64,000 bases of DNA from an uncultured Oceanisphaera sp. (GCF_947495715.1 NZ_CANLZU010000003.1:124001-188000), one strand, 5' to 3'; counted from the stretch's first letter, positions 19,261 to 29,122 are shown. Made by a program: numbers and translations. Notes: generated by a model from the sequence alone, not told the origin.

Positions 19261-20637
19261 ATGAAGACGAGAACCGAACGGGACTCTATGGGCGAGGTGC
19301 AGGTACCGGACCAGGCCCTCTACGGTGCCCAGACCCAGCGAGCCATCAACAATTTTCCGATCTCCGGTCAGCCGCTGCCTTCGGCCTTTATCCAGGCCAT
19401 CGCCCGCATCAAAGCCGCCTGCGCCCATGCCAACGGCCAGCTCAAGCGGCTGGATCAAGACAAGGCCGATGCCATTATTCAGGCTGCGGGCGAGATAGTC
19501 GAAGGTCAGCACCCGGAAGCCTTTCCCATCGACGTCTACCAGACCGGTTCCGGCACCAGCACCAACATGAACGTCAACGAAGTGCTGGCACATCTGGCCG
19601 CGGCTCGCCTGAGCAAGGAAATAGGTGCCAATGACGACGTCAACATGGGCCAGAGTTCCAACGATGTCATTCCTTCCGCCATTCATGTCAGCGCCGCCCT
19701 GAGCCTGAGCCGCGAGCTGCTGCCGGCCTTGCTGCAGCTGGAGCAGGCCATGCTCACCAAGGCCGAGCAGTTGCAAAGCCAGGTAAAAACCGGTCGCACC
19801 CACCTGATGGATGCCATGCCGCTGCGCTTCGATCAGGAGCTGGGTGGCTGGGCCACCCAGATACGCTATGGCCACGAACGGCTGGAAGGGCTACAAAGCC
19901 GGCTGCAGCAACTGGCGCTGGGCGGTACCGCCATCGGCACCGGCATCAACGCCGACCCGCGTCAGGCTCAACTGGCCTGCGACTATCTCAATGATCACTC
20001 CGGGCTCGACTTCTGCCCGGCCGAAGACCATTTCTACAGCCTGAGCAGCCAGGACACGGCGGTCGAGCTGTCGGGACAACTCAAGACCCTGGCGGTGGCG
20101 CTGATGAAAATTGCCAACGATCTGCGCTGGATGAACTCGGGCCCACTCACCGGCCTGGCGGAAATTCAGCTGACCGCCCTGCAGCCGGGGTCGTCCATCA
20201 TGCCCGGCAAGGTCAATCCGGTGATCCCCGAGGCGGTAGCCATGGTGGCCGCTCAGGTGATTGGTCTGGACGCGGCCATCACGGTGGCCGGTCAGTCCGG
20301 CAACTTTCAGCTCAACGTGATGCTGCCGCTGGTGGCCAACAACCTGCTGACCATGACCCGACTACTGGCCAACAGCGCCCCGCTGCTGGCCGAAGCCATT
20401 GAGGGCTTTACCGTCAATCAGCATCATATCGATCAGAACCTGGCCAAAAATCCGATTCTGGTGACCGCGCTCAATCCGGTGATTGGATACGACAAGGCGG
20501 CCAAGATCGCCAAAAAGGCCTATGCGGAGCACAGGCCGATACTGGAAGTCGCGCTGGAAGAAACCGAGCTGTCGGAAGCGGAGTTACGCCAGCTGCTGGA
20601 TCCGGCGGCATTGACGCGAGGCAGCCAGAGCCACTAA
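19261..20637 (+). CDS. fumC: Class II fumarate hydratase
   Basis: 458 residues. Superfamily signatures: TGSGTSTNMNVNEV, MGQSSNDVIPSAIH, KTGRTHLMDAMP and the catalytic serine loop GSSIMPGKVNP. It hydrates fumarate to malate in the TCA cycle without an iron-sulfur cluster. The ATG at 19261 lies five bases after GGAGG; the GTG just before it is not needed. It ends four bases from the convergent cryptochrome gene. Confidence 0.94.
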   Translation: MKTRTERDSMGEVQVPDQALYGAQTQRAINNFPISGQPLPSAFIQAIARIKAACAHANGQLKRLDQDKADAIIQAAGEIVEGQHPEAFPIDVYQTGSGTSTNMNVNEVLAHLAAARLSKEIGANDDVNMGQSSNDVIPSAIHVSAALSLSRELLPALLQLEQAMLTKAEQLQSQVKTGRTHLMDAMPLRFDQELGGWATQIRYGHERLEGLQSRLQQLALGGTAIGTGINADPRQAQLACDYLNDHSGLDFCPAEDHFYSLSSQDTAVELSGQLKTLAVALMKIANDLRWMNSGPLTGLAEIQLTALQPGSSIMPGKVNPVIPEAVAMVAAQVIGLDAAITVAGQSGNFQLNVMLPLVANNLLTMTRLLANSAPLLAEAIEGFTVNQHHIDQNLAKNPILVTALNPVIGYDKAAKIAKKAYAEHRPILEVALEETELSEAELRQLLDPAALTRGSQSH

Positions 20638-20641
20638 TCCC

Positions 20642-21991
20642 TCATGACTCCAGCGGCAGCAGGGGCGCGGGATAGTTCAGCAATTCGCGCCCCTGCTGAT
20701 GCGATTCTACCTGCGCCAGGCTGACCGGCCCCAGCTCCGGTAGCCAGTAATGCAGATGCTCGAGTTGCGGATCATACTGACGCCATTGACGATGTGGATT
20801 GAAACGGCGCCCATGACGCGGATCATGGCCGGTACCGGCGATATATGCCCAGTTACCCCAGTTGCTGGCCACATCGAAGTCGACCAGATACTGCTCGAAA
20901 AAACGGGCCCCCAGCCGCCAATCCAGTCCCAGCTCGTGAATAAAGCAACTGGCCAGATTCTGCCGCAACCGGTTGGAACAAAAACCGGTCGTCATCAATT
21001 CACGCAGTCCGGCATCAATCATCGGCCAGCCGGTCTGCGCGCGACACCAGGCCTGCCAGTAACGGGAATGATGCCGTCCGGAAGGCGCTCGCCCCGTCAG
21101 TCCCTGCGCGGAAAACACTCGTCGACCATGCAGCCGTAACGACCAGTGAAAATACTCACGCCAGAGCAGCTCGAATTTGAGCCAGTAACTGTGCTCGTCG
21201 GCGCCATGCTGATGCTCGTAGTCATCGATTTGCTGCCATACTCGGCGCACCGACAAACAGCCCCAGGCCAGGGCCGCACTGAGCCGGCTGGCGTAATAAT
21301 GCCCATGCAGCTGATTGCGACTGGCCTTGTAATGAGCAATGGCCTGCCGTTCAAACAGGTAATGCCGCAACCAGCCCGTGGCCGCGGACTCTCCACCAAC
21401 CTGAGCCGGATGAGGCTGCTCGCCCTCCGAATATTGCGGCCAGTCAATGCCGGTTGGCAATGGACAGAGTGCCGGCGTCAGGTGCTCGAGCCCGGTAGCG
21501 GCGACCGGCGGGGTGACCGACAGGGCCAGCCGTGACTCTACCTGCTTGCGAAAACCGCTGAAGCTGGCAGGAAATGCCGCCAGTACCGGCTGCAGCTGTT
21601 CCGCCTCAAACAGCGTCTGGGCCGAAAACAGCGTCATCGCCACCCCGTGATGGCGCAGTTGCTCAACCCAGGCGGCTTCTTCCGGCGCCTGAGCTTCATG
21701 GGTGAGCAACGAAAAGGGACTGTGCCGGTACCACTGCAGCAGTAATTCAGCCGGATCGCCACTCAGCACATAAAGCGGGCAAGGAGCCAGCCGGCGGGAC
21801 AGATCTGCCAGCGCCTGTTGCAGGTAGCGCGCCTTGGCCACGCCTAACCGGTGCAGCCCCTCGCTGTCGGGTTGCCGCCAGCAAGAAGGCAGAATAAACA
21901 CGGCTGCCGCCGCACCCTGGCTTTCCGCCAGGCGACGCAACCCCCGATGATCATCAAGGCGCAAATCATTACGTAACCAGAGTAGTTGCAT
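20642..21991 (-). CDS. DASH-type cryptochrome/photolyase
   Basis: 449 residues with an N-terminal antenna-binding Rossmann domain (LLWLRNDLRLDDH) and a C-terminal FAD domain. DASH-like features are GGESAATGWLRHYLFE, HYKASRNQLHGHYYASRLSAALAWGCLSVR, the WREYFHWSL block and DFDVASNWGNWAYIAGTGHDPR. DASH proteins repair cyclobutane dimers, mainly in single-stranded DNA, using blue light. The ATG follows GGAG. Assignment to DASH rather than CPD class I photolyase is from these motifs only. Confidence 0.87.
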   Translation of the reverse strand: MQLLWLRNDLRLDDHRGLRRLAESQGAAAAVFILPSCWRQPDSEGLHRLGVAKARYLQQALADLSRRLAPCPLYVLSGDPAELLLQWYRHSPFSLLTHEAQAPEEAAWVEQLRHHGVAMTLFSAQTLFEAEQLQPVLAAFPASFSGFRKQVESRLALSVTPPVAATGLEHLTPALCPLPTGIDWPQYSEGEQPHPAQVGGESAATGWLRHYLFERQAIAHYKASRNQLHGHYYASRLSAALAWGCLSVRRVWQQIDDYEHQHGADEHSYWLKFELLWREYFHWSLRLHGRRVFSAQGLTGRAPSGRHHSRYWQAWCRAQTGWPMIDAGLRELMTTGFCSNRLRQNLASCFIHELGLDWRLGARFFEQYLVDFDVASNWGNWAYIAGTGHDPRHGRRFNPHRQWRQYDPQLEHLHYWLPELGPVSLAQVESHQQGRELLNYPAPLLPLES

Positions 21992-22133
21992 TCAGGCTCT
22001 CCAGAAAAAGTGACCACAACCAGGACCGCCAGCTCCGTTATTATTGTTCATGACCCGCCATTACGTTTGAGGCAAGCCTGCTTCCTTGCCAAAACCGGGG
22101 TCTTATGCCACACGGATTAATCATTTGGTCAGA

Positions 22134-22198
22134 CTGTCATCCTGACGAAGGTCAGGATCTTCCCGCAGAAAGATACCGGGGCAAGCCCGGTATGACAG
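22134..22198. repeat. Structured palindromic intergenic repeat (three hairpins)
   Basis: Outer arms CTGTCAT and ATGACAG enclose hairpins CCTGAC-GAAG-GTCAGG and CCGGG-GCAAG-CCCGG, with a further ATCTT/AAGAT pairing between them. It resembles the dispersed palindromic repeats seen in many proteobacterial genomes. It is distinct from the composite repeats here, although GCAAG-type loops also occur inside copies B and D. The surrounding gene-free stretch (21992-22261) shows nothing else. Confidence 0.7.
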
Positions 22199-22261
22199 AA
22201 TTTTAAACACGGCATTATTGTCAGAAACTGATCACTTCTTTATTAGGCTTGCTCTTAATAC

Positions 22262-22290
22262 AAAAAAGGGATGCCGAAGCATCCCTTTTC
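22262..22290 (-). terminator. Terminator of glpX
   Basis: AAAAGGGATGC/GCATCCCTTTT stem with a CGAA loop and T-run on the minus strand, 16 bases after the glpX stop. Confidence 0.88.
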
Positions 22291-22305
22291 ACACCAACGC
22301 AGCCG

Positions 22306-23313
22306 TTACAGGATGATGTCCTGCAACGCCTGGTTCTTGCGAGACAGAATATGAGTCGAGCGAATACGACGCACGGTCCGCGACTTGCCACGGATCACCA
22401 GAGTTTCGGTGTGGGCGTAGTAACCATCGCTGCTGATACCTTCCAGCAGATCACCCTTGGTGATGCCGGTTGCTGCAAACAGCACGTTGTCGGTACGCGC
22501 CATGTCTTCCAGCTTCAGTACCTTGCCGACTTCAATGCCCATCTGCCGGCAGCGTTCTATCTCTTGCTGCCCCAGAGCCAAGTTCTCTTCACTCGGCCCC
22601 TTGACCTCATAGCGCGGCATCAGACGAGCCTGCATATCGCCGTCCAGCGAGCGCACCGCGGCGGCGGAAATCACCCCTTCGGGAGCGCCGCCGATGCAAT
22701 AGAGCATGTCGACTTCACTCTCGGGAATACAGGCGAGAATGGAGGCGGCAACATCGCCGTCGGGCACGGCGAACACGCGCACACCCAGCGCCTGTATGGT
22801 CTTGATTGCCTTGTCGTGGCGCGGCTTGGCCAGGGTGATCACGGTAAAGCGTGACAGCGGCTTGTTCAATGCCTTGGCAACGGCCTTGATATTTTGCTCT
22901 ATCGACTTGCTCAAATCGATGGCGCCTTTGGCGCGGGCGCCGACGATCAGCTTTTCCATGTACATGTCGGGGGCACGCAAAAAAGCGCCCTTTTCACCGA
23001 CGGCAATCACCGCCAGGGCGTTTGACTGGCCCATGGCGGTCATGCGGGTTCCTTCGATAGGATCGACGGCAATATCGACATTTTCACCACCCATACCGAC
23101 CTTTTCGCCGATATAGAGCATGGGGGCGTCGTCAATTTCACCCTCGCCGATCACCACCTCACCACTGATTTCAATTTCATTCAGCACATGACGCATGGCC
23201 GCCACGGCGGCGCCGTCGGCGATATTCTTGTCGCCTCGTCCCAGCCACTTGTAGCCGGCCAGGGCGGCGGCTTCGGTCACTCGGGAAAATTCAATGGCCA
23301 ATTCACGTCTCAT
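22306..23313 (-). CDS. glpX: Class II fructose-1,6-bisphosphatase GlpX
   Basis: 335 residues, usual GlpX length. Metal and substrate blocks: GEGEIDDAPMLYIGE, DIAVDPIEGTRM and YCIGGAPEGVISAAA. It hydrolyses fructose 1,6-bisphosphate in gluconeogenesis with manganese. AGGA precedes the ATG. It is 28 bases downstream of the carbonic anhydrase gene on the same strand and is followed by a terminator. Confidence 0.95.
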   Translation of the reverse strand: MRRELAIEFSRVTEAAALAGYKWLGRGDKNIADGAAVAAMRHVLNEIEISGEVVIGEGEIDDAPMLYIGEKVGMGGENVDIAVDPIEGTRMTAMGQSNALAVIAVGEKGAFLRAPDMYMEKLIVGARAKGAIDLSKSIEQNIKAVAKALNKPLSRFTVITLAKPRHDKAIKTIQALGVRVFAVPDGDVAASILACIPESEVDMLYCIGGAPEGVISAAAVRSLDGDMQARLMPRYEVKGPSEENLALGQQEIERCRQMGIEVGKVLKLEDMARTDNVLFAATGITKGDLLEGISSDGYYAHTETLVIRGKSRTVRRIRSTHILSRKNQALQDIIL

Positions 23314-23341
23314 GAAGATTTCCTACTCGTTCAAGTTATTA

Positions 23342-23992
23342 TTACTTATCCAATATGCGCTGTTGCAGAATACGATAAACATCTGGCGTTTCTGCTTTCT
23401 CGGATACACAGACATCCAGATCGTGCAATTTGCCATCTTTGATACCGTATACCCAGCCGTGAATCGACAGTTCCTGTCCACGCTGCCAGGCGTGCTGCAC
23501 TATGGTGGTACGACACAGGTTAGCCACCTGCTCGACCACGTTAAGCTCGCACAGGGCGTCTTCTCTTGCCTGTTCGGGTTCAATGCCGAGCAAGTCTTTA
23601 CGATAGCGGTGATACAGGTCTTTAAGGCTGCACAGCCAGTTATCGATAAGCCCCAGCTCCGCATCACCCATGGCGGCCTTAACGCCACCGCAGCCGTAGT
23701 GGCCGCAAATAATAATGTGTTTTACCTTCAACACTTCAACCGCGTATTGTACCACCGACAAACAGTTGAAGTCGGTGTGCATCACCAGGTTGGCCACGTT
23801 ACGATGCACAAATACGTCACCGGGCAGCAGGCCGGTCAGCTGGTTGGCGGGAACCCGGCTGTCGGAGCAGCCAATCCACAGATACTCGGGTGCCTGCTGC
23901 AGCGCCAACTTTTCAAAAAAGGTCGGATCTTCCGCCTTGATCCGCTCCGACCATTCCTGGTTGTTGTTGAACAGCTGCTTCAGTATTTTCAT
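23342..23992 (-). CDS. can: Beta-class carbonic anhydrase
   Basis: 216 residues. Zinc ligands and catalytic dyad are visible: CSDSRVPAN (Cys, Asp, Arg) near 42 and [10 protein letters not shown] (His, Cys) near 98-101. It interconverts CO2 and bicarbonate to supply carboxylases. AGGA precedes the ATG. Lies between rpoH and glpX on the same strand, with the rpoH terminator just upstream. Confidence 0.95.
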   Translation of the reverse strand: MKILKQLFNNNQEWSERIKAEDPTFFEKLALQQAPEYLWIGCSDSRVPANQLTGLLPGDVFVHRNVANLVMHTDFNCLSVVQYAVEVLKVKHIIICGHYGCGGVKAAMGDAELGLIDNWLCSLKDLYHRYRKDLLGIEPEQAREDALCELNVVEQVANLCRTTIVQHAWQRGQELSIHGWVYGIKDGKLHDLDVCVSEKAETPDVYRILQQRILDK

Positions 23993-24036
23993 GGGATTGT
24001 CCTGCTTTTATCTGGTCAAAAATAAGTTATTGACGG

Positions 24037-24061
24037 AAAAAAGGCCCCAGCGGGGCCCTTT
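24037..24061 (-). terminator. Terminator of rpoH
   Basis: GGGCCCC/GGGGCC stem flanked by AAA and a six-base T-run on the minus strand, 21 bases past the rpoH stop. Confidence 0.85.
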
Positions 24062-24081
24062 CACCATCATATTGATGTTGC

Positions 24082-24954
24082 TCAGGCATCCATGGCCGTT
24101 TTCAGCTTTTTCAATGCGCTTTTTTCCAGCTGGCGAATACGCTCGGCAGACACGCCGTATTCATCGGCCAGCGTCTGCAGTGTGGTCTTGTCGTCTTCAT
24201 CCAGCCAGCGGGCCTGAATGATATGCTGGCTGCGCTCATCCAGCGTGGCCAGCGCCGCGCGCAGGCGACGATTGGCGGTTTGCTCCCAGTTGGACTCTTC
24301 CACCTGGTGGGCCACGTCCGAGGCATGATCCTGCAGATAATGTACCGGCGAAAAACTGGTGTCCTTGTCGTCGTCATCGGACGCCAGATCGAAAGCCTGA
24401 TCCTGCGCGCTCATGCGCGACTCCATCTCCAGCACTTCGGCAGGCAGCACGCCCAGGTTCTCGGCCACCATTTCCACTTCCTGCTGGTTGAACCAGCCCA
24501 GGCGCTTCTTGGACTTGCGCAGATTGAAGAACAGTTTGCGCTGTGCCTTGGTGGTCGCCACCTTGACCACGCGCCAGTTACGCAGCACGTATTCGTGAAT
24601 TTCAGCCTTGATCCAGTGTACCGCGAAGGACACCAGACGCACGCCCACCGTGGGGTCGAAGCGTTTGACCGCCTTCATCAGGCCGATGTTGCCTTCCTGG
24701 ATAAGGTCGGCCTGAGGCAGACCGTACCCCGAGTAACTCTTGGCAATGTGCACCACAAAGCGCAGATGCGACATGATCATCTGGCGGGCCGAGGCCAGGT
24801 CACCATCGTTCTGCAGCCGCTCGGCCAGTGATTTTTCTTCTTCCGCGCTCAGCACGGGAATGGTATTGACTGCCTGGATATAGGCCTCCAGGCTACCCTG
24901 GGGAACCAGGGCAAAGTGGCGCTGAAAATCTGTCGTCATTAAACTCGCATTCAT
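24082..24954 (-). CDS. rpoH: Heat-shock sigma factor RpoH (sigma-32)
   Basis: 290 residues. Region 2 contains [37 protein letters not shown] and [15 protein letters not shown]. The RpoH box region lies in [17 protein letters not shown], and region 4 ends with [24 protein letters not shown]. It directs heat-shock transcription. The start ([11 protein letters not shown]) is chosen at 24954 behind GGAG; longer in-frame extensions lack support. It lies downstream of ftsYEX on the same strand, as in E. coli, with its own promoter. Confidence 0.96.
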   Translation of the reverse strand: MNASLMTTDFQRHFALVPQGSLEAYIQAVNTIPVLSAEEEKSLAERLQNDGDLASARQMIMSHLRFVVHIAKSYSGYGLPQADLIQEGNIGLMKAVKRFDPTVGVRLVSFAVHWIKAEIHEYVLRNWRVVKVATTKAQRKLFFNLRKSKKRLGWFNQQEVEMVAENLGVLPAEVLEMESRMSAQDQAFDLASDDDDKDTSFSPVHYLQDHASDVAHQVEESNWEQTANRRLRAALATLDERSQHIIQARWLDEDDKTTLQTLADEYGVSAERIRQLEKSALKKLKTAMDA

Positions 24955-25052
24955 TACATGACTCCGTATCAAAACAGCTGCGGCTTGCACCCTGCCATGA
25001 CGTTGGTGGTCTGGTTGTGCACACATTGCAAGATGAGGGCGCAGCAACGGAA

Positions 25053-25080
25053 AATGTATTTATCTGGGAATAAATGTCAA
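25053..25080 (-). promoter_or_regulatory. Sigma-70-type promoter of rpoH
   Basis: On the minus strand TTGACA (-35) and TACATT (-10) are spaced 16 bases, placing the start of transcription roughly 90 bases ahead of the rpoH ATG. The resulting 5' UTR could carry the thermosensing structure known for rpoH mRNA; I did not fold it. Confidence 0.6.
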
Positions 25081-25129
25081 GCGGATCGCCTGTTTCTGCC
25101 CCCATGAGACCACAATACGGCCATCAAGT

Positions 25130-26077
25130 TCAACTCGGCTCTATGGCGCGAATGTGACGCCGCACCGAAAATCCGGACGCCAACAGGCTGAGCAGGGTGC
25201 CGGTCAGGATAAGCAGCAGGCTTTCCTGCGCTCCCAGTCCCAGCAGATCAAAATCACTCTGATACAAGGCCGCCAGGGCATTGACCTTGTGGCTGAGCCA
25301 GAACACCATCACCAGGGTCAACCACCAGGCCAGCAGGCCGCCGATAATGCCGTACCAGAGCCCCACATATAAAAAGGGCCGCTGAATGAAGCTGTCGGTC
25401 GCCCCCACCAGCTTCATCACCTCGATCTCGTAACGACTGTTGAGGATATTAAGCCGCAGCGTATTGCTGACCACCAGCAGCACGCCGGCCAGCAACAGGG
25501 TCGCCATGCCGACCACCGCCTGGCGCAACAGATCGACGATGCCCGACAGCCGGGCCAGCCAGGCCATGTCCAGCCGGGCGGTCGCCACGACAGGCTCGGC
25601 ACTCATGTCCGCCAGCAGCAACTCGGCGGCATCCGGCACCCGACCGCTTTCGGACAGGTTGAGAATCAACACCGCCGGCAACGGATTGTCTTCCAGCAGC
25701 TCCAGCGCCTCGGCAAAGCCGGCGGCGCCCTTGAAGTCGGCCAGGCCCTGATCGGCACTGATGTAGGTGATTTTTTCTATCTCGGCTAGCGTCGCCAGCC
25801 GCTGCTGCAGCTCGGTCACCTGGGTTTCGGTGGCACCCTGCTGCAGGTACAGGCTGATCTGCGCCTTGCTCTGCCAGAATTCACTGACCGACTCGGCATT
25901 TTTCAGCAATACATAGAAACTCGCCGGCAATGCCAGACTGACTCCCAGCACGGCAATGGTCATCAGCGAGCTCAGCGGTGTGCGCCACAGCTCACCCAGA
26001 CTGGCGAACAACTGGCGCAGGTGATCGACACCATACATGGCCAGTCGCTGCGGCCAGGACAACTTGTGCCTGCTCAT
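25130..26077 (-). CDS. ftsX: Cell-division ABC permease FtsX
   Basis: 315 residues with a cytoplasmic N-terminus, one helix (about 38-60), a large periplasmic domain that contacts EnvC, then three C-terminal helices. The segments LRLNILNSRYEIEVMKLVGATDSFIQRPFLYVG and the terminal SVRRHIRAIEPS match FtsX. With FtsE it couples septation to amidase activation. It overlaps ftsE by four bases. Confidence 0.95.
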   Translation of the reverse strand: MSRHKLSWPQRLAMYGVDHLRQLFASLGELWRTPLSSLMTIAVLGVSLALPASFYVLLKNAESVSEFWQSKAQISLYLQQGATETQVTELQQRLATLAEIEKITYISADQGLADFKGAAGFAEALELLEDNPLPAVLILNLSESGRVPDAAELLLADMSAEPVVATARLDMAWLARLSGIVDLLRQAVVGMATLLLAGVLLVVSNTLRLNILNSRYEIEVMKLVGATDSFIQRPFLYVGLWYGIIGGLLAWWLTLVMVFWLSHKVNALAALYQSDFDLLGLGAQESLLLILTGTLLSLLASGFSVRRHIRAIEPS

Positions 26078-26739
26078 ACGCTCTCCTCCGCCTGCATGCG
26101 CCCACTATCCAGAGTCAGGGTGCGATAACGCTGTGAGTTGATAAGACCGGTATCGTGGGTGGCAATCAGCACGCTGACGCCCACCCGGTTAAAGGCTTCG
26201 AACAGCCGCAGAATTTCCATCGACAGCTCGGGATCCAGGTTGCCGGTCGGCTCGTCGGCCAGCAGCAATGACGGCTTGTTGACGATGGCCCGGGCGATGC
26301 CTACCCGCTGCTGCTCACCGCCGGACAACATGGGCGGAAAATAACGATCCTTGCCGAGCAGGCCGACCTTGTCGAGCGCCGCCGACACCCGGCGGCGAAT
26401 ATCCTGATGGCTATACCCTTCGATCACCAGCGGCAACGCCACATTGTCGAACACGGTACGGGCATTAATCAGGTGATGATCCTGAAAAATCATGCCGATA
26501 CGACGCCGCACATAGGGAATGTGACCACGAGCGATACGACTCACGTCCTGGCCATTGAACAATACCTGACCATCGGTGGGTCTTTCCATCACGCTGATCA
26601 GCTTGAGCAGGGTGCTCTTGCCGGCCCCCGAATGGCCGGTAAGGTACGCCATCTCCCCCTTGTCCAGGTGAAAACTGACCTTTTGCAGGGCCTGAAAGCC
26701 GCCGCTGTATACCTTGCTAACCTGCTCGAAGCGGATCAT
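26074..26739 (-). CDS. ftsE: Cell-division ATPase FtsE
   Basis: 221 residues: Walker A GHSGAGKST, signature LSGGEQQRVGIARA, Walker B LLLADEPTGNLD and the H-loop THD. Cytoplasmic ATPase of the FtsEX complex. It starts directly after ftsY (adjacent codons) and overlaps ftsX, giving the conserved ftsY-ftsE-ftsX operon. Confidence 0.96.
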   Translation of the reverse strand: MIRFEQVSKVYSGGFQALQKVSFHLDKGEMAYLTGHSGAGKSTLLKLISVMERPTDGQVLFNGQDVSRIARGHIPYVRRRIGMIFQDHHLINARTVFDNVALPLVIEGYSHQDIRRRVSAALDKVGLLGKDRYFPPMLSGGEQQRVGIARAIVNKPSLLLADEPTGNLDPELSMEILRLFEAFNRVGVSVLIATHDTGLINSQRYRTLTLDSGRMQAEESV

Positions 26740-28395
26740 TTATTCTTCCTGACTGAAAAGAGCGTCGATGAATTCCCGGGAATTGAAGGGCCGCAAATCG
26801 TCGATTTTTTCGCCCACGCCGATGTAACGAATGGGAATACCGAACTTGTCTGCCACCGCAAAAATAACCCCACCCTTGGCGGTACCGTCCAGCTTGCTCA
26901 GGGTGATACCGGTAATAGGCACCGCCTCGTTGAACACCTTGGCCTGACTCAGGGCGTTCTGGCCGGTACCGGCATCCAGCGTCAGCATGATCTCGTGCGG
27001 CGCGGCGCCGTCGATTTTCTGCATCACCCGCACGATTTTCTTCAGCTCGTCCATCAGGTGTGCCTTGTTCTGCAGACGACCGGCGGTATCGGCAATCAAG
27101 ACGTCGACCTTGCGCGCCTTGGCGGCCTCGACCGCATCGAAAATCACCGACGCGGCATCGGCGCCGGTATGCTGGGCAATCACCGGAATATCGTTACGCT
27201 CGCCCCACACCTGCAACTGCTCTACCGCCGCGGCGCGAAAGGTATCGCCGGCAGCCAGCATCACCGACTTGCCCTCGGCCTGGAACTGACGCGCCAGCTT
27301 GCCGATGGTGGTGGTCTTGCCGACGCCGTTGACGCCGACCATCAGGATCACGTAAGGCTTGTGCTCGCTGTCGACAACCAACGGCTGGTCGACCTTGTCC
27401 AGGATGGCGGCCATCTCTTCTTTCAGCAGCTCATAAAGCGCCTCGCCGTCTTTCAGCTGACGGCGGCTGGCCTGACGGGTCAGGTTGTCGATAATCGACA
27501 GGGTAGTTTCCACGCCCAAGTCCGCCGTCAGCAGCTGGGTTTCCAGCTCTTCGAACAGCTCGTCGTCAATTTTCTTGCCGCTGAACAGACCAAAGAAGCC
27601 GGAACCCAGATTTTGCCGGGTTTTCAGCAAGCCCTGCTTGAGGCGAGCGAAAAAGCCCTTTTTGGGCGCCTTTTCGGCCTTTTTGGCAGACGCTTCGGCT
27701 TCCTCCGCCAACCGGGCCTGCTCCGCCGCTTCTTCTTCGGCGGCGAGACGCGCTTCTTCTTCCACCGCCTGCCGTGCTTCCTCTTCCGCACGAGCCAGCG
27801 CGTCGGCTTCTTCCGCCAGACGGGCCTGTTCGGCTGCTTCGGCTTCTGCCGCCAGGCGGGCCTGCTCGGCTGCCTCGGCTTCCGCCGCCAGCCGGGCCTG
27901 CTCGGCCGCTTCGGCTTCCGCTGCCAGACGAGCCTGCTCGGCCGCTTCGGCTTCCGCTGCCAGCCGGGCCTGTTCGGCCGCTTCGGCTTCCGCCGCCAGC
28001 CGGGCCTGTTCGGCCGCTTCGGCTTCCGCCGCCAGACGGGCCTGTTCGGCTGCCTCGGCTTCCGCCGCCAGACGGGCCTGTTCGGCCGCTTCGGCTTCCG
28101 CCGCCAGCCGGGCCTGTTCGACTGCCTCGGCTTCCGCCGCCAGACGGGCCTGCTCGGCCGCTTCGGCTTCGGCCGCCAGACGGGCCTGTTCGGCCGCTTC
28201 GGCTTCCGCCGCCAGACGGGCCTGCTCTGCTGCCTGAGCTTGCTGCTCCTGCAGCGCCTCTTCCACTTCTGCCGTACCGGATTCAACTTCCGATTCAATC
28301 GCCGGCTGCTCGGCCTGTTTTTGCTCTTCTGCTAGGTCCTGCTGATCTTTGTTTTTGCCAAAGCCCAGCCAGGAGAAAAAACCTTTTTTCGCCAT
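26740..28395 (-). CDS. ftsY: Signal recognition particle receptor FtsY with long repeat domain
   Basis: 551 residues. The C-terminal NG domain (about 250-551) holds GVNGVGKTTTIGKLA, DTFRAAAVEQL, DTAGRLQNK and TLSKLDGTAKGG. This GTPase docks ribosome-SRP complexes at the membrane. The N-terminal acidic A domain is unusual: about 12 tandem copies of a 12-residue unit (EQARLAAEAEAA), encoded by 36-base DNA repeats at about 27815-28245. The start MAKKGFFSWLGFGK resembles that of other FtsY proteins. First gene of ftsYEX, divergent from rsmD. Confidence 0.95.
   Translation of the reverse strand: MAKKGFFSWLGFGKNKDQQDLAEEQKQAEQPAIESEVESGTAEVEEALQEQQAQAAEQARLAAEAEAAEQARLAAEAEAAEQARLAAEAEAVEQARLAAEAEAAEQARLAAEAEAAEQARLAAEAEAAEQARLAAEAEAAEQARLAAEAEAAEQARLAAEAEAAEQARLAAEAEAAEQARLAAEAEAAEQARLAEEADALARAEEEARQAVEEEARLAAEEEAAEQARLAEEAEASAKKAEKAPKKGFFARLKQGLLKTRQNLGSGFFGLFSGKKIDDELFEELETQLLTADLGVETTLSIIDNLTRQASRRQLKDGEALYELLKEEMAAILDKVDQPLVVDSEHKPYVILMVGVNGVGKTTTIGKLARQFQAEGKSVMLAAGDTFRAAAVEQLQVWGERNDIPVIAQHTGADAASVIFDAVEAAKARKVDVLIADTAGRLQNKAHLMDELKKIVRVMQKIDGAAPHEIMLTLDAGTGQNALSQAKVFNEAVPITGITLSKLDGTAKGGVIFAVADKFGIPIRYIGVGEKIDDLRPFNSREFIDALFSQEE
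27815..28245. repeat. 36-base tandem repeats inside ftsY
   Basis: About 12 tandem 36-base units, near-identical with scattered third-position differences, encode the EQARLAAEAEAA array of the FtsY A domain. Such arrays can expand or contract by slippage, and copy number may differ between strains. The antisense open frames here are by-products of the repeat. Confidence 0.9.
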
Positions 28396-28525
28396 CCTGC
28401 TATTACTCGCTTGTGTCGGGGGAGATTAGGGCTGGCCGTGACTCGGCCCCTTCATTAGAATACTCACCCCTTATGGGTGCAAAACCGCCTTATACTAGCA
28501 CTTTATTGAAAGACGGCGAAACGAG

Positions 28526-29122
28526 ATGGCAAAAGCAAAACCGGCAAAAAACACCTCGGCAGGCGGCGGACAAATTCGCCTGATCGGTGGTCAATGGCGC
28601 GGACGTAAATTGCCGGTGCTGAACAGCGAAGGACTCAGACCCACTACCGACAGAGTAAAAGAAACCCTGTTCAACTGGCTGATGTTCGACGTACGGGGTG
28701 GGAACTGCCTGGATCTGTTTGCCGGCAGCGGCAGCCTGGGATTTGAAGCCCTGTCGCGCGGCGCCGCCAAGGTGGTATTGGTAGAAAAGGATACCCAGGT
28801 TGCCCAGCAGCTACAGCGCAATCTGGCCAGCCTGCCCGAGGCTCCGGGCCGGGTTATCAATACCGATGCTCTCGCCTTTCTGCAAACGGCGGCAACGCCG
28901 TTCGAGCTGGTGTTTCTGGATCCACCGTTTCACCGGGAATTACTGCCCAACGTCTGTCAGTTACTGGAACAGGGCGGCTGGCTGAGCGAAAACGCCAAAA
29001 TCTACATCGAGCGGGAACAGAATTCGGCATCGTTACCGCTACCGTCAAACTGGCGGCTGCTGAAAGACAAGCAGGCGGGACAGGTCAGTTATCAACTTTA
29101 TACAAGGGAACAAGTGGAATGA
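28526..29122 (+). CDS. rsmD: 16S rRNA (guanine966-N2)-methyltransferase RsmD
   Basis: 198 residues. Key blocks: IRLIGGQWRGRKLPV, LRPTTDRVKETLFNWL, the SAM-binding LDLFAGSGSLGFEALSRGA and the catalytic LVFLDPPF. It methylates G966 of 16S rRNA in the small subunit. Divergent from ftsY, the classical arrangement; the stop overlaps the next start (ATGA). Confidence 0.96.
   Translation: MAKAKPAKNTSAGGGQIRLIGGQWRGRKLPVLNSEGLRPTTDRVKETLFNWLMFDVRGGNCLDLFAGSGSLGFEALSRGAAKVVLVEKDTQVAQQLQRNLASLPEAPGRVINTDALAFLQTAATPFELVFLDPPFHRELLPNVCQLLEQGGWLSENAKIYIEREQNSASLPLPSNWRLLKDKQAGQVSYQLYTREQVE

Noticed and set aside
26407-28335. 642-codon open frame on the plus strand
   Set aside because: Antisense to ftsE/ftsY. 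The FtsY 36-base repeats generate a long repetitive Arg/Gly/Phe frame; no start site or family resemblance.
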